From an uncultured Pelagibacteraceae bacterium (GTDB taxonomy: Bacteria; Pseudomonadota; Alphaproteobacteria; Pelagibacterales; Pelagibacteraceae), in contig CACNYD010000001.1 in the NCBI GenBank assembly GCA_902624635.1, positions 364,766 through 428,765 of the forward strand: 64,000 nt of DNA, given 5' to 3'. The notes below the pieces were generated by a model. It was not told the origin of the DNA. It did not search any database and was given only the letters and a program-made list of their open reading frames with translations. Positions 1-8,992 of the stretch are shown piece after piece. The position numbers were made by a program, and so were the translations under genes. Position 1 is the first letter of the stretch. Each line of letters starts with the position of its first letter.

Positions 1-436
1 AAAAAGAAAAATCGTAAACATTTGGTTGAGGAGAAATCGCGATGAATCTATTTATTTCTGGTCTTCTCATTAATAGTTGCATAGCAATTAAAGAGCCAAA
101 AGAGAATCCCGACACCCAACATTGCGAATTGTCAAAATTTTCTCTTTCTAACCAATCTAGTGCTGCTGCAGCGTCTGCCAGTTCTCCTTGTCCATTGTCA
201 AATTCTCCATCACTTTTACCAACACCTCTAAAGTTTACTCGACAGACAGAAAAATCATTTTCCATAAAAGCATGAAAAGTTTCTACAACAACTTTGTTAT
301 TCATCGTCCCTCCATATTGAGGATGAGGCTGTAATACTAAAGCGATAGGTGAAGTACTCTTTTTACTTTTAAAATATTTTGCTTCTAGTCTTCCAGCAGG
401 ACCAGGAATAAATATTTCTAAAATTTTATTATCCAT
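1..436 (-). CDS. alpha/beta hydrolase, partial (C-terminus cut by window start)
   Basis: I translated the reverse strand from the ATG at 436; the frame stays open for 145 codons to the window edge, so the 3' part is missing. The protein looks like the serine alpha/beta hydrolases of the COG2945 type. It has an oxyanion-type segment QPHPQYGG near residues 37-43 and the nucleophile elbow GFSFGS at residues 110-115. The ORF-track entry 42..275 (+) is a shadow of this gene. It diverges from iscR, an arrangement I recall from other alphaproteobacteria. The substrate is unknown. Confidence 0.85.
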   Translation of the reverse strand, partial: MDNKILEIFIPGPAGRLEAKYFKSKKSTSPIALVLQPHPQYGGTMNNKVVVETFHAFMENDFSVCRVNFRGVGKSDGEFDNGQGELADAAAALDWLERENFDNSQCWVSGFSFGSLIAMQLLMRRPEINRFIAISPQPNVYDFSF

Positions 437-522
437 AATTGATATTGATAATTATTCTCAAAAAAAAATTACGTTTAACACATGTACGTGACAAAATGTT
501 AGTGTTTTTTTATGTTAGATAC

Positions 523-550
523 TTGACTAATTTAGTCGGGTTTATATATA
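523..550 (+). promoter_or_regulatory. predicted iscR-suf promoter with overlapping operator palindrome
   Basis: A TTGACT -35-like box (523-528) and a TATATA -10-like box (545-550) are 16 bases apart, about 20 bases upstream of iscR. The perfect 13-base palindrome GACTAATTTAGTC (525-537) overlaps the -35 box and is well placed for repression. Fe-S sensing autoregulation by the Rrf2/IscR protein encoded just downstream is the obvious candidate, but that assignment is inferred from position, not from a known site. Confidence 0.6.
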
Positions 551-571
551 TCCCTGATAATTAAAGGTTTT

Positions 572-997
572 ATGAAACTAACATCTAAAGGCAGATATGC
601 GGTAATGGCTTTAGTTGATCTAGCAAGGTTTGACAGTATAAACCCGGTATCACTAAGAGACATATCGCTAAGACAGGGTATCTCACTTGATTACCTAGAA
701 CAAATTTTTTCTAAACTTAGAAAAAAAGAAATTGTTCAGAGTGTAAGGGGAAATCAGGGAGGGTATGTTTTGAACAAAAAAGCTAAAGAAATTAAACTTA
801 CGAATATTTTTGATGCAGTTGATGAAAAAGTAAAAACTGTTCAGTGTAAAAAAGAGTCTAAAAAAGGTTGTAATGGCAGATCGACAAAATGTTTAACTCA
901 CAATTTATGGGATGAACTTGAAAACCATATCAATGATTTTTTTGAGAAAAAAAGTTTAGAAGATCTTGTTAAAGAAAACACTGAAGGAAGAATTTAG
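572..997 (+). CDS. iscR: Rrf2-family Fe-S sensing regulator IscR
   Basis: This is a 141-residue Rrf2-family winged-helix regulator with the family opening [15 protein letters not shown]92, C100 and C107, with H110 nearby, match the cysteine cluster that holds a [2Fe-2S] centre in IscR, although the C92-C100 spacing is slightly longer than in E. coli IscR. It is first in a run of eight tightly packed genes for Fe-S assembly, two bases before sufB. This suggests it represses its own operon when clusters are sufficient, acting at the palindrome over the -35 box. A TAAAGG Shine-Dalgarno sequence precedes the ATG. Confidence 0.93.
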   Translation: MKLTSKGRYAVMALVDLARFDSINPVSLRDISLRQGISLDYLEQIFSKLRKKEIVQSVRGNQGGYVLNKKAKEIKLTNIFDAVDEKVKTVQCKKESKKGCNGRSTKCLTHNLWDELENHINDFFEKKSLEDLVKENTEGRI

Positions 998-999
998 AA

Positions 1000-2442
1000 A
1001 TGGATACTAGAGAAAAAGATATAGAAAAGTTAAAAGATTATAAGTACGGTTTTACTACTGATATTGAAAATATAAAAGCTCCAAAAGGCTTGAGCGAAGA
1101 TGTGATCAAGTTCATTTCTAACATCAAAAAAGAACCGCAATGGATGTTAGACTTTAGATTAAAAGCTTATGAGCGATTAAAATCTTTAAAAGAACCAAAT
1201 TGGCAAAAGCCAAAGTATCCTAAAATTGATTATCAAGATTTATACTATTATTCAGCACCAAAAAGTATGAAGGATAAGCCAAAAAGTTTAGACGATCTTG
1301 ACCCTAAACTTTTAGAAACATATAAAAAACTTGGAATTCCTTTACAAGAGCAAGCAAGATTAAATGGAATTGCAGTGGATGCTGTATTTGATTCCGTTTC
1401 AGTTGCAACTACTTTTAAAGGTGAATTAACAAAGCATGGAATAATTTTTTGTTCAATGTCAGAGGCAATTCAAAAACATCCTGATCTTGTTAAAAAATAT
1501 TTAGGTACTGTAATACCAGTTACCGACCATTTCTTTGCCACATTAAACTCCGCTGTATTTACAGATGGATCATTTGTTTATATTCCTAAAGGTGTTAAGT
1601 GCCCTATGGAACTATCGACCTATTTCAGAATAAATGCGTCTCAAACAGGACAATTTGAAAGAACATTGATTATTGCTGATGAAGGTAGTTATGTGAGTTA
1701 CCTTGAGGGATGTACTGCTCCAATGAGAGATGAAAATCAATTACATGCCGCGAATGTAGAATTAATTGCTTTAGATGATGCAGAAATAAAATATTCAACT
1801 GTACAAAATTGGTATCCAGGTGATGAAAATGGTAAAGGAGGAATTTATAATTTTGTAACTAAAAGAGGGTTATGTAAGGGAAAAAATTCTAAGATTTCTT
1901 GGACGCAAGTTGAAACAGGTTCAGCTATAACTTGGAAATATCCAAGCTGTATATTAAAAGGTGATAATTCAATTGGAGAATTTTACTCTATAGCAATTAC
2001 AAACAATCATCAAAAAGCAGATACTGGAACTAAGATGATTCATTTAGGAAAAAATACTAAAAGTAAAATTATTTCCAAAGGTATAAGCGCTGGATTTTCT
2101 GATATGACTTACAGAGGTTTAGTAGATATTAATTCAAAAGCTAAAAATTCCAGTAACTATACACAATGTGACTCATTGCTTATGGGAAATAAGTGTGGCG
2201 CACATACAGTGCCGTATATTAAAAATAAGAATTTTGACTCCAATATTGCCCATGAAGCAACGACATCAAAAATAAGTGAGGAACAATTACATTATTGTCA
2301 ACAAAGAGGACTGAATCCTGAGGAAGCTGTAGGATTAATTGTAAATGGTTTTTGTAAGGAAGTATTACAACAATTACCAATGGAGTTTGCAGTCGAAGCT
2401 CAGAAACTTGTAGGTATTAGTTTAGAGGGGAGTGTTGGCTAA
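1000..2442 (+). CDS. sufB: Fe-S cluster assembly scaffold SufB
   Basis: This 480-residue protein is a full-length SufB, the core of the SufBC2D scaffold on which Fe-S clusters are built in the cytoplasm. It has a helical N-terminal region, a long beta-helix core and the conserved C-terminal helical part ([13 protein letters not shown] followed by NGFCKEVL). The start lies two bases after the iscR stop, with a GAAGGAAG ribosome-binding sequence inside the iscR 3' end. The stop shares a base with the sufC start (TAATG), indicating translational coupling. Confidence 0.96.
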   Translation: MDTREKDIEKLKDYKYGFTTDIENIKAPKGLSEDVIKFISNIKKEPQWMLDFRLKAYERLKSLKEPNWQKPKYPKIDYQDLYYYSAPKSMKDKPKSLDDLDPKLLETYKKLGIPLQEQARLNGIAVDAVFDSVSVATTFKGELTKHGIIFCSMSEAIQKHPDLVKKYLGTVIPVTDHFFATLNSAVFTDGSFVYIPKGVKCPMELSTYFRINASQTGQFERTLIIADEGSYVSYLEGCTAPMRDENQLHAANVELIALDDAEIKYSTVQNWYPGDENGKGGIYNFVTKRGLCKGKNSKISWTQVETGSAITWKYPSCILKGDNSIGEFYSIAITNNHQKADTGTKMIHLGKNTKSKIISKGISAGFSDMTYRGLVDINSKAKNSSNYTQCDSLLMGNKCGAHTVPYIKNKNFDSNIAHEATTSKISEEQLHYCQQRGLNPEEAVGLIVNGFCKEVLQQLPMEFAVEAQKLVGISLEGSVG

Positions 2443-3176
2443 TGCTTAAAATCAATAATTTAAATGCTAACGTTGAAAATAAGACAATATTAAAGGGTTT
2501 TTCCTTAGACATAAATCCTGGTGAAGTTCATGCAATTATGGGTCCAAACGGGTCGGGAAAAAGCACATTATCAAACATTTTATCAGGTAAAAAAGGGTAC
2601 GAGGTGTCTGGTGAGATCTTATTCGAAAATAAAAATTTATTTGAACTTGAGACAGAAGAAAGAGCACATAAAGGGATATTTTTAGCTTTTCAATATCCAT
2701 TAGAAATTCCAGGAGTAAATACAAATATATTTTTAAAAACATCATTAAACGCAATTAGAAAAGCACGTGGGGAAAAAGAATTAGATGCAATTGAATTTTT
2801 AAAGCTTGTTAAACAAAAAGCTAAAGAATTAAAATTTGATGAAGAAAAACTAAATAGACAATTAAATGTTGGTTTTTCTGGAGGGGAAAAAAAGAAAAAC
2901 GAAATTCTACAAATGTCCATGTTAGCCCCGAAATTATCTATTTTAGATGAAACTGACTCTGGTTTAGATATTGATGCTTTGAAAATAGTAGCCGATGGAG
3001 TTAATACTTTAAGAAATAAAAATAATTCATTTTTAATAATAACTCACTATCAAAGATTATTAGATTATATAAAACCTGACTTTGTTCATGTTTTAATGAA
3101 TGGAAAAATAATAAGATCTGGTGGACCAGAATTAGCAATAGAGTTAGAAAAAAAAGGTTATGAAAGTTTTAATTAA
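2442..3176 (+). CDS. sufC: Fe-S assembly ATPase SufC
   Basis: This is the 244-residue ABC-type ATPase of the SufBCD complex, a soluble ATPase rather than a transporter. It has a Walker A motif GPNGSGKS at residues 34-41, the SufC-type signature FSGGEKKK, and the Walker B/D-loop region LSILDETDSGLDID that is diagnostic of SufC. ATP hydrolysis is known to remodel SufB-SufD during cluster assembly. It overlaps sufB by one base and sufD follows with no gap. Confidence 0.96.
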   Translation: MLKINNLNANVENKTILKGFSLDINPGEVHAIMGPNGSGKSTLSNILSGKKGYEVSGEILFENKNLFELETEERAHKGIFLAFQYPLEIPGVNTNIFLKTSLNAIRKARGEKELDAIEFLKLVKQKAKELKFDEEKLNRQLNVGFSGGEKKKNEILQMSMLAPKLSILDETDSGLDIDALKIVADGVNTLRNKNNSFLIITHYQRLLDYIKPDFVHVLMNGKIIRSGGPELAIELEKKGYESFN

Positions 3177-4424
3177 ATGAATGAACAATTACAATTAGAT
3201 TTTGATAAAATAATAAAGACTTTAAAAATTTCGGAAAAGGAAATCCAATTAAAAAAAAGTTTTTTAAAGAAATTTATTGAAAACGGCTTTCCAAATAGAA
3301 AACAAGAAGATTGGAAATTTTTAGATATTAGTCAAATTATTAAAAAAAATATTGGTGAATTGACCTTCTTTAACGATTACTCATTACCAAATAAAATTGA
3401 TCCATCTATTTTTGTTAATGGTTTAGAGCACAATAAAATTATTTTTATTAATGGTAGAATTGAAAAAATTGATTTTAATTATGAAGATCAAAGTCAAATT
3501 GAAATAAACGATGAAATTGGAAAAAATATTAAATTTAATTATGAAAATTCTTTAATTGATTTAAATAATGCTTTCACTAATAAAGTTTATAAAATTTTAA
3601 TTAAAAAGAATTATTCTTTAAAGAAACCCTTAATAATCTATCATTCAACAAATAATAAGATTAAGTCAAAAAATGTAAATTTAAGTTTAAATTTTGAATT
3701 AGAGGAAAATAGTTGCTTAAGACTTATTGACTATTTTAGTGACAATACAGACAAAAATTTTGTAAATATTTTGTATAATTTTAATTTAAAAAAATACTCA
3801 ATTCTTAAAAATTATAAACTTGATAAGTTTAGAAATAACAATTTAAAGTACTCATTTAATAATATTGAGCAAGACGATAATAGTATTTCAGAAACATTTA
3901 TATTGTCTGCTGGTTCAGACTATTTTAAAAATGAAGTTAATTGCAATTTAAATGGTGAGTATTCATCTGCTTTTATTAATGGGGTTTTTTCATTAAAAGA
4001 AAATCAACAGCATGAAATTAGATCTACAATAAATCATTTGGTTGAGAACACCAAAAGTTATCAACTTATTAAAAGCGTACTTGGAAAAAATTCAAAATCT
4101 GCGTATCAAGGAAGAATTTTTGTAGACTCTAAAGCTCAAAAAACAGATGGTTATCAGTTAAGTAAAGCAATATTATTAGATGAAACCTCTGAGTTTAATG
4201 CAAAGCCAGAATTAGAAATTTATGCTGATGATGTAAAATGCTCCCACGGATCAGCGTCAGGAAGTTTAAATGAAAACTCAATCTTTTATTTAATGTCTCG
4301 AGGTTTAAACTATCAACAATCTAAAGAACTTTTAATAAATGGATTTTTACTCGATGTTGTTGAAAAAATAACAGATTCAGAAATTAGAAATTTAGTTAAA
4401 AATATTATTGGATTAAAAGAATGA
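3177..4424 (+). CDS. sufD: Fe-S assembly protein SufD
   Basis: This 415-residue protein is the SufB-like partner of the SufBC2D complex. The N-terminal half is lysine/asparagine-rich and poorly conserved. The C-terminal half keeps SufD hallmarks: AYQGRIFVDSKAQKTDGYQ, a DDVKCSHGSASG segment and a terminal RGLNYQQSKELLINGF helix. It sits between sufC and sufS in the usual order and its stop overlaps the sufS start by four bases. Confidence 0.94.
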   Translation: MNEQLQLDFDKIIKTLKISEKEIQLKKSFLKKFIENGFPNRKQEDWKFLDISQIIKKNIGELTFFNDYSLPNKIDPSIFVNGLEHNKIIFINGRIEKIDFNYEDQSQIEINDEIGKNIKFNYENSLIDLNNAFTNKVYKILIKKNYSLKKPLIIYHSTNNKIKSKNVNLSLNFELEENSCLRLIDYFSDNTDKNFVNILYNFNLKKYSILKNYKLDKFRNNNLKYSFNNIEQDDNSISETFILSAGSDYFKNEVNCNLNGEYSSAFINGVFSLKENQQHEIRSTINHLVENTKSYQLIKSVLGKNSKSAYQGRIFVDSKAQKTDGYQLSKAILLDETSEFNAKPELEIYADDVKCSHGSASGSLNENSIFYLMSRGLNYQQSKELLINGFLLDVVEKITDSEIRNLVKNIIGLKE

Positions 4425-5641
4425 ATATAAATAACATTAAAAAAGAATTTCCAATTTTTGATGAAAAAATCCAAAATAATGATTTGGTTTATTTGGATAG
4501 TGCTAATTCATCTCAAAAACCCAAGGTAGTTCTAGATAGAATTAATGATTTTTACTCTAAACAATTTTCAAATGTAGGTAGAAGTATTCATTATTTGGCA
4601 GTTGCAGCCACTAATTTGTATGAAAATACAAGGACTTCAGTTCAAAAGTACATAAATGCCAAAGATAAAAATGAAATTGTATTTACCAAAGGTGCTACAG
4701 AGGCTCTTAATTTAGTTGCAAATACTCTTGGCCAGGCAATTTTAGAGCCAAATGATGAAATTTTAATTACAGAATTAGAGCATCATTCAAATTATGTTCC
4801 ATGGCATTTTTTAAGAAAATCTAAAAATATTAAAATAAAGTTTGCAGAAGTAAATGAAGATGGAGACATACCGATTGAAAATATTGAGAAAGAAATTACA
4901 GATAAAACAAAAGTAATAGCTATAACTCATTTATCAAATGTTACTGGTGCAGTTTTACCAATTAAAGAGATAACTCAATTAGCTCATTCAAAGGGTATTG
5001 TTGTAGTAGTAGATGGATGTCAAGGAGGACCACATCTAAAATTAGATATGCAAGACTTGGATTGTGATTTTTATGCAATTTCATGTCATAAAATGTACGG
5101 GCCAACTGGACTTGGAGTTTTGTATGGAAAAAAGAAATGGTTAGAGCAGCTTCCGCCATATCAAGGGGGCGGGGGAATGATAAATGAAGTAAAGAAAGAT
5201 AGAATTTCTTATGGCGAACTTCCAAATAAGTATGAGGCCGGAACAATGGCCACGGCACAAGTAATTGCATTTGATCAATCAATAAAATTTTTAGAAAGTA
5301 TTGGAATTGAAAATATAGTTAAGCATGAAAAAGAACTTATAGAATATGGTCAAGAAATTTTAAAAAAGAATAATTCTGTGAAACTAATTGGAAACCCGAA
5401 AGAAAGAGGAGGAGTATTATCTTTTACTGTTGAAGGAGTTCATCCACATGATATTGCAACTATTTTAGATGAAACTGGAGTTGCTATAAGAGCTGGGCAT
5501 CATTGTTGTCAAATACTTCATGACAAGCTAGGAATACCTGCAAGTGCGAGGGCATCTTTAGGTGTTTATAATACTAAAGATGATCTAGATAAATTAAATG
5601 ATGGAATAAATAATTGTAAAAAAATTTTTGATTTAAAATGA
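4421..5641 (+). CDS. sufS: cysteine desulfurase SufS (group II)
   Basis: This 406-residue PLP enzyme removes sulfur from cysteine for cluster assembly. The PLP lysine is K224 in SCHKMYGPTG. The catalytic loop RAGHHCCQ puts the persulfide cysteine at C362, followed by an unusual second cysteine, C363, where most family members have alanine. No sufE is present; the next gene, sufU, is the usual sulfur acceptor for such enzymes in other bacteria. The ATG overlaps the sufD stop (ATGA). Confidence 0.95.
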   Translation: MNINNIKKEFPIFDEKIQNNDLVYLDSANSSQKPKVVLDRINDFYSKQFSNVGRSIHYLAVAATNLYENTRTSVQKYINAKDKNEIVFTKGATEALNLVANTLGQAILEPNDEILITELEHHSNYVPWHFLRKSKNIKIKFAEVNEDGDIPIENIEKEITDKTKVIAITHLSNVTGAVLPIKEITQLAHSKGIVVVVDGCQGGPHLKLDMQDLDCDFYAISCHKMYGPTGLGVLYGKKKWLEQLPPYQGGGGMINEVKKDRISYGELPNKYEAGTMATAQVIAFDQSIKFLESIGIENIVKHEKELIEYGQEILKKNNSVKLIGNPKERGGVLSFTVEGVHPHDIATILDETGVAIRAGHHCCQILHDKLGIPASARASLGVYNTKDDLDKLNDGINNCKKIFDLK

Positions 5642-6102
5642 ACTTAAAAGAATTATATCAAGAAATAATCTTAGAGCATGGAAAGAATCCAAGAAATTTG
5701 GGAAAAACAGAAAATTTTAATAAGGATGCTAAAGGAAACAATCCATTATGTGGGGATAATGTACATGTGTATTTAAAATTAAACGATCAGAGAAAAGTAG
5801 AAGATATTTCTTTTGAAGGAAGTGGATGTGCGATATCAATGGCATCAGCTTCAATCATGACTGATTTGATAAAAGGAAAGAGTGACAATGAAGCAAAAGA
5901 AATAATCGAGGATTTTTTAGGAATGATAAAAGAAAATCCTAAACTTAAGAATAATATTTTAAAAGAAGATGACAAAACAAAATTAATGTGTCTGTCTGGA
6001 GTTAAACAGTATCCAATGAGAGTTAAATGTGCTACTTTATCTTGGCACACTTTAGTATCTGCGATGGAAAATGATGGAAAAGAAATAACTACTGAAAATT
6101 AA
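5638..6102 (+). CDS. sufU: SufU-type sulfur transfer/scaffold protein
   Basis: This is a 154-residue IscU-fold protein of the SufU branch. C38 with D40 (LCGD), C64 (GSGCAISMAS) and C131 (VKCATLSW) are the metal-ligand and acceptor positions. The 67-residue distance between C64 and C131 includes the insertion (with CLSGVKQYPMR) that separates SufU from IscU. SufU accepts persulfide sulfur from SufS in Gram-positive bacteria; the same role is inferred here. The start overlaps the sufS stop by four bases. Confidence 0.92.
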   Translation: MNLKELYQEIILEHGKNPRNLGKTENFNKDAKGNNPLCGDNVHVYLKLNDQRKVEDISFEGSGCAISMASASIMTDLIKGKSDNEAKEIIEDFLGMIKENPKLKNNILKEDDKTKLMCLSGVKQYPMRVKCATLSWHTLVSAMENDGKEITTEN

Positions 6103-6104
6103 AC

Positions 6105-6401
6105 ATGGATATAAAAGATAAAATAATTGATGAAATTAGAAAAATCTATGACCCTGAGATCCCAGTTAATATTTATGAACTTGGTTTGATTTACAATATT
6201 GAAGTTACTGGTAAAAAAGCTAAAATTAAAATGACATTAACTACACCGAATTGTCCAGTTGCAGAAAGTTTACCTAAAGAGGTAAAAGAAAGCGCGATGC
6301 AAGTTGAGGAAATTGATGAGGTTGATCTTGAATTAGTTTGGGATCCTCCCTGGAATAAAGATATGATGTCCGATGCTGCAAAATTAGAGTTAAATTTATA
6401 A
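6105..6401 (+). CDS. sufT: MIP18/DUF59-family Fe-S maturation protein (SufT-like)
   Basis: This 98-residue protein is a single MIP18 (DUF59) domain. It opens with the typical DPEIPVNIYELGLIY, has the cysteine segment TTPNCPVAESLP near residues 45-56, and ends VDLELVWDPPWNKDMMS. SufT proteins help deliver Fe-S clusters to targets. Its position between sufU and the A-type carrier, with 2-base and 1-base junctions, supports that role. Confidence 0.9.
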   Translation: MDIKDKIIDEIRKIYDPEIPVNIYELGLIYNIEVTGKKAKIKMTLTTPNCPVAESLPKEVKESAMQVEEIDEVDLELVWDPPWNKDMMSDAAKLELNL

Positions 6402-6733
6402 TGAATCCTATAATAAAATTAAGTGACAATGCAGCTTCAAGAATAAAAGAAATAATGTCTAACGCTGAGACAAAAGCAATTGGTGTTAGAGTTTCAGTTA
6501 AATCTGGAGGTTGTGCAGGAATGTCATATGTTATGGAATATTCTAAAGAAGTTAACCCTAACGATGAGGTAATTGAGGATAAGGGTGTAAAAGTTTATAT
6601 TGATTCTGCAGCCGTTATGTATCTTTTAGGTACAGAAATGGATTACAAAAAAGAGGATTTTTCCTCATCTTTTGTCTTTAATAATCCTAATGAAACTGAG
6701 CGTTGTGGCTGTGGAGAGTCATTTAAAGTATAG
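6401..6733 (+). CDS. sufA: A-type Fe-S carrier (SufA/IscA/ErpA family)
   Basis: This 110-residue protein is an A-type carrier. Its three conserved cysteines are visible: C38 in SGGCAGMSY, and C102 and C104 in ERCGCGESF. Such proteins receive clusters from the SufBCD scaffold and pass them to apoproteins. It is the last gene of the iscR-suf run and overlaps sufT by one base. Calling it SufA rather than ErpA or IscA rests on the operon context. Confidence 0.92.
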   Translation: MNPIIKLSDNAASRIKEIMSNAETKAIGVRVSVKSGGCAGMSYVMEYSKEVNPNDEVIEDKGVKVYIDSAAVMYLLGTEMDYKKEDFSSSFVFNNPNETERCGCGESFKV

Positions 6734-6790
6734 TCCTATTTTGGACATATCAGGGTTGCATCAAACGCATAGATAAGATAATATCTATTC

Positions 6791-6961
6791 ATGAACATTT
6801 TTGAATTTAGAAATTTGCTCAAGAGTGAAGATAAAAAGGAGAAAAGAAAAAGTTTTCTAAGATCTCTAATTAAATCTGTTGATACTGGAGCAAACGGAAC
6901 ACAAGATTACATTGTTAAAAAAGGTTCTGGCAAAAATAAAATTGCCACTACTAGACAATAA
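6791..6961 (+). CDS. small basic hypothetical protein (56 aa, below ORF-track cutoff)
   Basis: I read this ORF by eye between sufA and glnA. It starts ATG at 6791 and stops TAA at 6959-6961, giving 56 residues. It starts MNIFEFRNLL, carries a lysine/arginine-rich stretch KSEDKKEKRKSF at residues 11-22 and has no membrane segment. It fills almost the whole gap and ends three bases before the convergent glnA stop, which favours a real gene. I do not recognise the family. A GATAAT -10-like sequence lies just upstream. Confidence 0.5.
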   Translation: MNIFEFRNLLKSEDKKEKRKSFLRSLIKSVDTGANGTQDYIVKKGSGKNKIATTRQ

Positions 6962-6964
6962 AAT

Positions 6965-8371
6965 TTAACAACTGTAATACATCTCAAACTCTATCGGATG
7001 AGGTGTGTGTTCAAAGTTATGAATTTCTTCAAATTTTAATGCTATGTAAGCATCTATTTGATCATCAGTAAAAACATTGCCTTGTTTCAAGAAATCTCTA
7101 TCTTTATCAAGACTTTCCATTGCTTCTCTTAATGAACCACAAACAGTAGGAATTTTTTTAACTTCCTCTTCAGATAAAGCGTAAAGATCTTTATCAAATG
7201 ATTTACCTGGATCTATTTTATTTTTTATTCCATCTAAACCAGCCATTAACATCGAAGCAAAAGTTAAATATGGATTACCTGCAGCATCACCAAATCTAAT
7301 TTCACATCTAGCAGCTTTTTTACTTAATGTAATTGGAATTCTGCATGATGCTGATCTATTTCTAGCTGAGTAAGCTAATAAAACTGGAGCTTCAAATCCA
7401 GGAATTAGCCTTTTATAACTGTTCGTTGTAGCATTTGAAAAAGCGTTTATCGCTTTAGCATGTTTTAAAATTCCACCTATGTAATATAAAGCTGTATCGG
7501 ATAAACCTGCATACTTATCACCAGAGAATAATGCAGTATCACCTTTCCAAATTGATTGGTGGACGTGCATCCCCGAACCATTGTCACCTTTAACAGGCTT
7601 AGGCATAAAAGTTGCTGTTTTACCAAATGAGTGAGAAACCATATGAACTGCGTATTTATAAAGTTGTAAATTATCTGCTTGATCTACAAGAGTACCAAAA
7701 TACATTCCAAGTTCATGTTGACTTGGAGCAACTTCATGGTGATGCTTTTCAACTTTTATCCCCATCTCTTTCATTGCTTTCAAATACTCACTTCTCATAT
7801 CTTGCTCACTATCAACTGGGGGAACAGGGAAATAACCACCTTTAACTCCAGGTCTGTGACCCATGTTACCATTTTCATATTCTCTTCCAGAATTATAAGG
7901 ACCTTCTTTGCTATCTATTTTAAATCCAGTCTCATTCATATCATTTTTAAATCTCACATCATCAAATACGAAAAACTCTGCCTCTGGTCCAAAATATGCT
8001 TTATCACCAATACCTGAACTTTGTAAGTATGCCTCAGCTTTTTTTGCTGTGCTTCTAGGATCTCTTTCATAAGGATCTTTTTTTATTGCATCTAGAACAT
8101 CACAAAAAAGATTTAAAGTATTATGAGATGTAAATGGATCTACAATTGCTCTTGATGTATCTGGTTTAAGTATCATATCAGACTCGTTAATAGCCTTCCA
8201 ACCAGCAATTGAAGAACCATCAAAAAATATTCCTTCATTCAACATTTCATCATCAACCATTTTTGCATCCATGGTTACATGCTGAAGTTTTCCCCTTGGA
8301 TCGGTAAATCTTAAATCTACGTATTCAATATCCTTGTCTTTTAAAGTTTTTAATACATCACTAGAACTCAT
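6965..8371 (-). CDS. glnA: glutamine synthetase, type I
   Basis: This 468-residue enzyme makes glutamine from glutamate and ammonium with ATP. It is a normal-length bacterial type I (GSI) enzyme, opening [20 protein letters not shown]. It has the active-site [14 protein letters not shown] and [11 protein letters not shown] segments and the adenylylation-loop tyrosine in [10 protein letters not shown], so control by adenylylation is possible. A GGAGAG ribosome-binding sequence lies just upstream of the ATG. It is transcribed divergently from the YbaK-family gene across 141 bp in which I recognise no riboswitch. Confidence 0.97.
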   Translation of the reverse strand: MSSSDVLKTLKDKDIEYVDLRFTDPRGKLQHVTMDAKMVDDEMLNEGIFFDGSSIAGWKAINESDMILKPDTSRAIVDPFTSHNTLNLFCDVLDAIKKDPYERDPRSTAKKAEAYLQSSGIGDKAYFGPEAEFFVFDDVRFKNDMNETGFKIDSKEGPYNSGREYENGNMGHRPGVKGGYFPVPPVDSEQDMRSEYLKAMKEMGIKVEKHHHEVAPSQHELGMYFGTLVDQADNLQLYKYAVHMVSHSFGKTATFMPKPVKGDNGSGMHVHQSIWKGDTALFSGDKYAGLSDTALYYIGGILKHAKAINAFSNATTNSYKRLIPGFEAPVLLAYSARNRSASCRIPITLSKKAARCEIRFGDAAGNPYLTFASMLMAGLDGIKNKIDPGKSFDKDLYALSEEEVKKIPTVCGSLREAMESLDKDRDFLKQGNVFTDDQIDAYIALKFEEIHNFEHTPHPIEFEMYYSC

Positions 8372-8512
8372 AAACTCTCCTTTATAATACTGGGCGTTGT
8401 AATATCAAAAAAAGACTGATAAATAATGCTCTTTAAATTAATATCACCTATGCATTTTTTACATAAGTCTAGTATGTAATGCCTAAATTAACTAACAATT
8501 AAAAGTTGAATA

Positions 8513-8992
8513 ATGACTTTATTAGAGAAAGAGCCTGTTAAAAGAGTTGAAAAAATTCTTCGAGAATTCGATGGTGCTCAAAAAATTATTGTTTTAGATA
8601 CTTCTGCAAGAACTGCTCTTGAGGCAGCCTCATCTTTAGGTTGTGAGGTAGGGGCAATTATTAAAAGTTTACTTTTTAAAACTGGTAGTAATTTCACTTT
8701 ATGCCTAGTTGCGGGCGATAAAAGGGCATCATTAAATAAAATAAAAAAAACACTTAAAATAAAAGATGTATCTATGGCATCCGCTGAGGATGTGAAAAAT
8801 ATTACAGGTTATACTATCGGAGGAGTTTCACCTATTGGTCATTTAAAAAAGATCAATATTCTTATAGACAAGTCATTAAACAGATTTAATGCACTATTTG
8901 CTGCAGCAGGTCACCCAAATTGTGTATTTGAGATTGATTTCAACAATTTACAAAAAATTACAAAAGGATATACCGAGGAAATTACTGAATGA
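8513..8992 (+). CDS. YbaK/EbsC-family aminoacyl-tRNA editing protein
   Basis: This 159-residue protein matches the YbaK/ProX editing domain, a stand-alone fold that hydrolyses mischarged tRNA such as Cys- or Ala-tRNA(Pro). Family segments include SLGCEVGAIIKSLLFK, CLVAGDKRASLNK, the glycine-rich YTIGGVSPIGH loop and FAAAGHPNCVFEID. The exact substrate cannot be read from the sequence. It overlaps the DMT transporter start by four bases, so the two are probably co-transcribed. Confidence 0.88.
   Translation: MTLLEKEPVKRVEKILREFDGAQKIIVLDTSARTALEAASSLGCEVGAIIKSLLFKTGSNFTLCLVAGDKRASLNKIKKTLKIKDVSMASAEDVKNITGYTIGGVSPIGHLKKINILIDKSLNRFNALFAAAGHPNCVFEIDFNNLQKITKGYTEEITE

Noticed and set aside
42-275. 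Plus-strand 77-codon ORF listed first in the track
   Set aside because: The reverse strand in the same place reads as a convincing alpha/beta hydrolase with a GFSFG nucleophile elbow; the plus-strand frame has no family features.
7612-8017. Two plus-strand ORFs inside glnA
   Set aside because: They are antisense shadows of a strongly conserved gene and have no plausible protein features or ribosome-binding sites.
8372-8512. Possible glutamine riboswitch or other leader RNA between glnA and the YbaK-family gene
   Set aside because: No stable stem or known consensus is visible in this 141-bp AT-rich gap; only ordinary promoter-like sequences.
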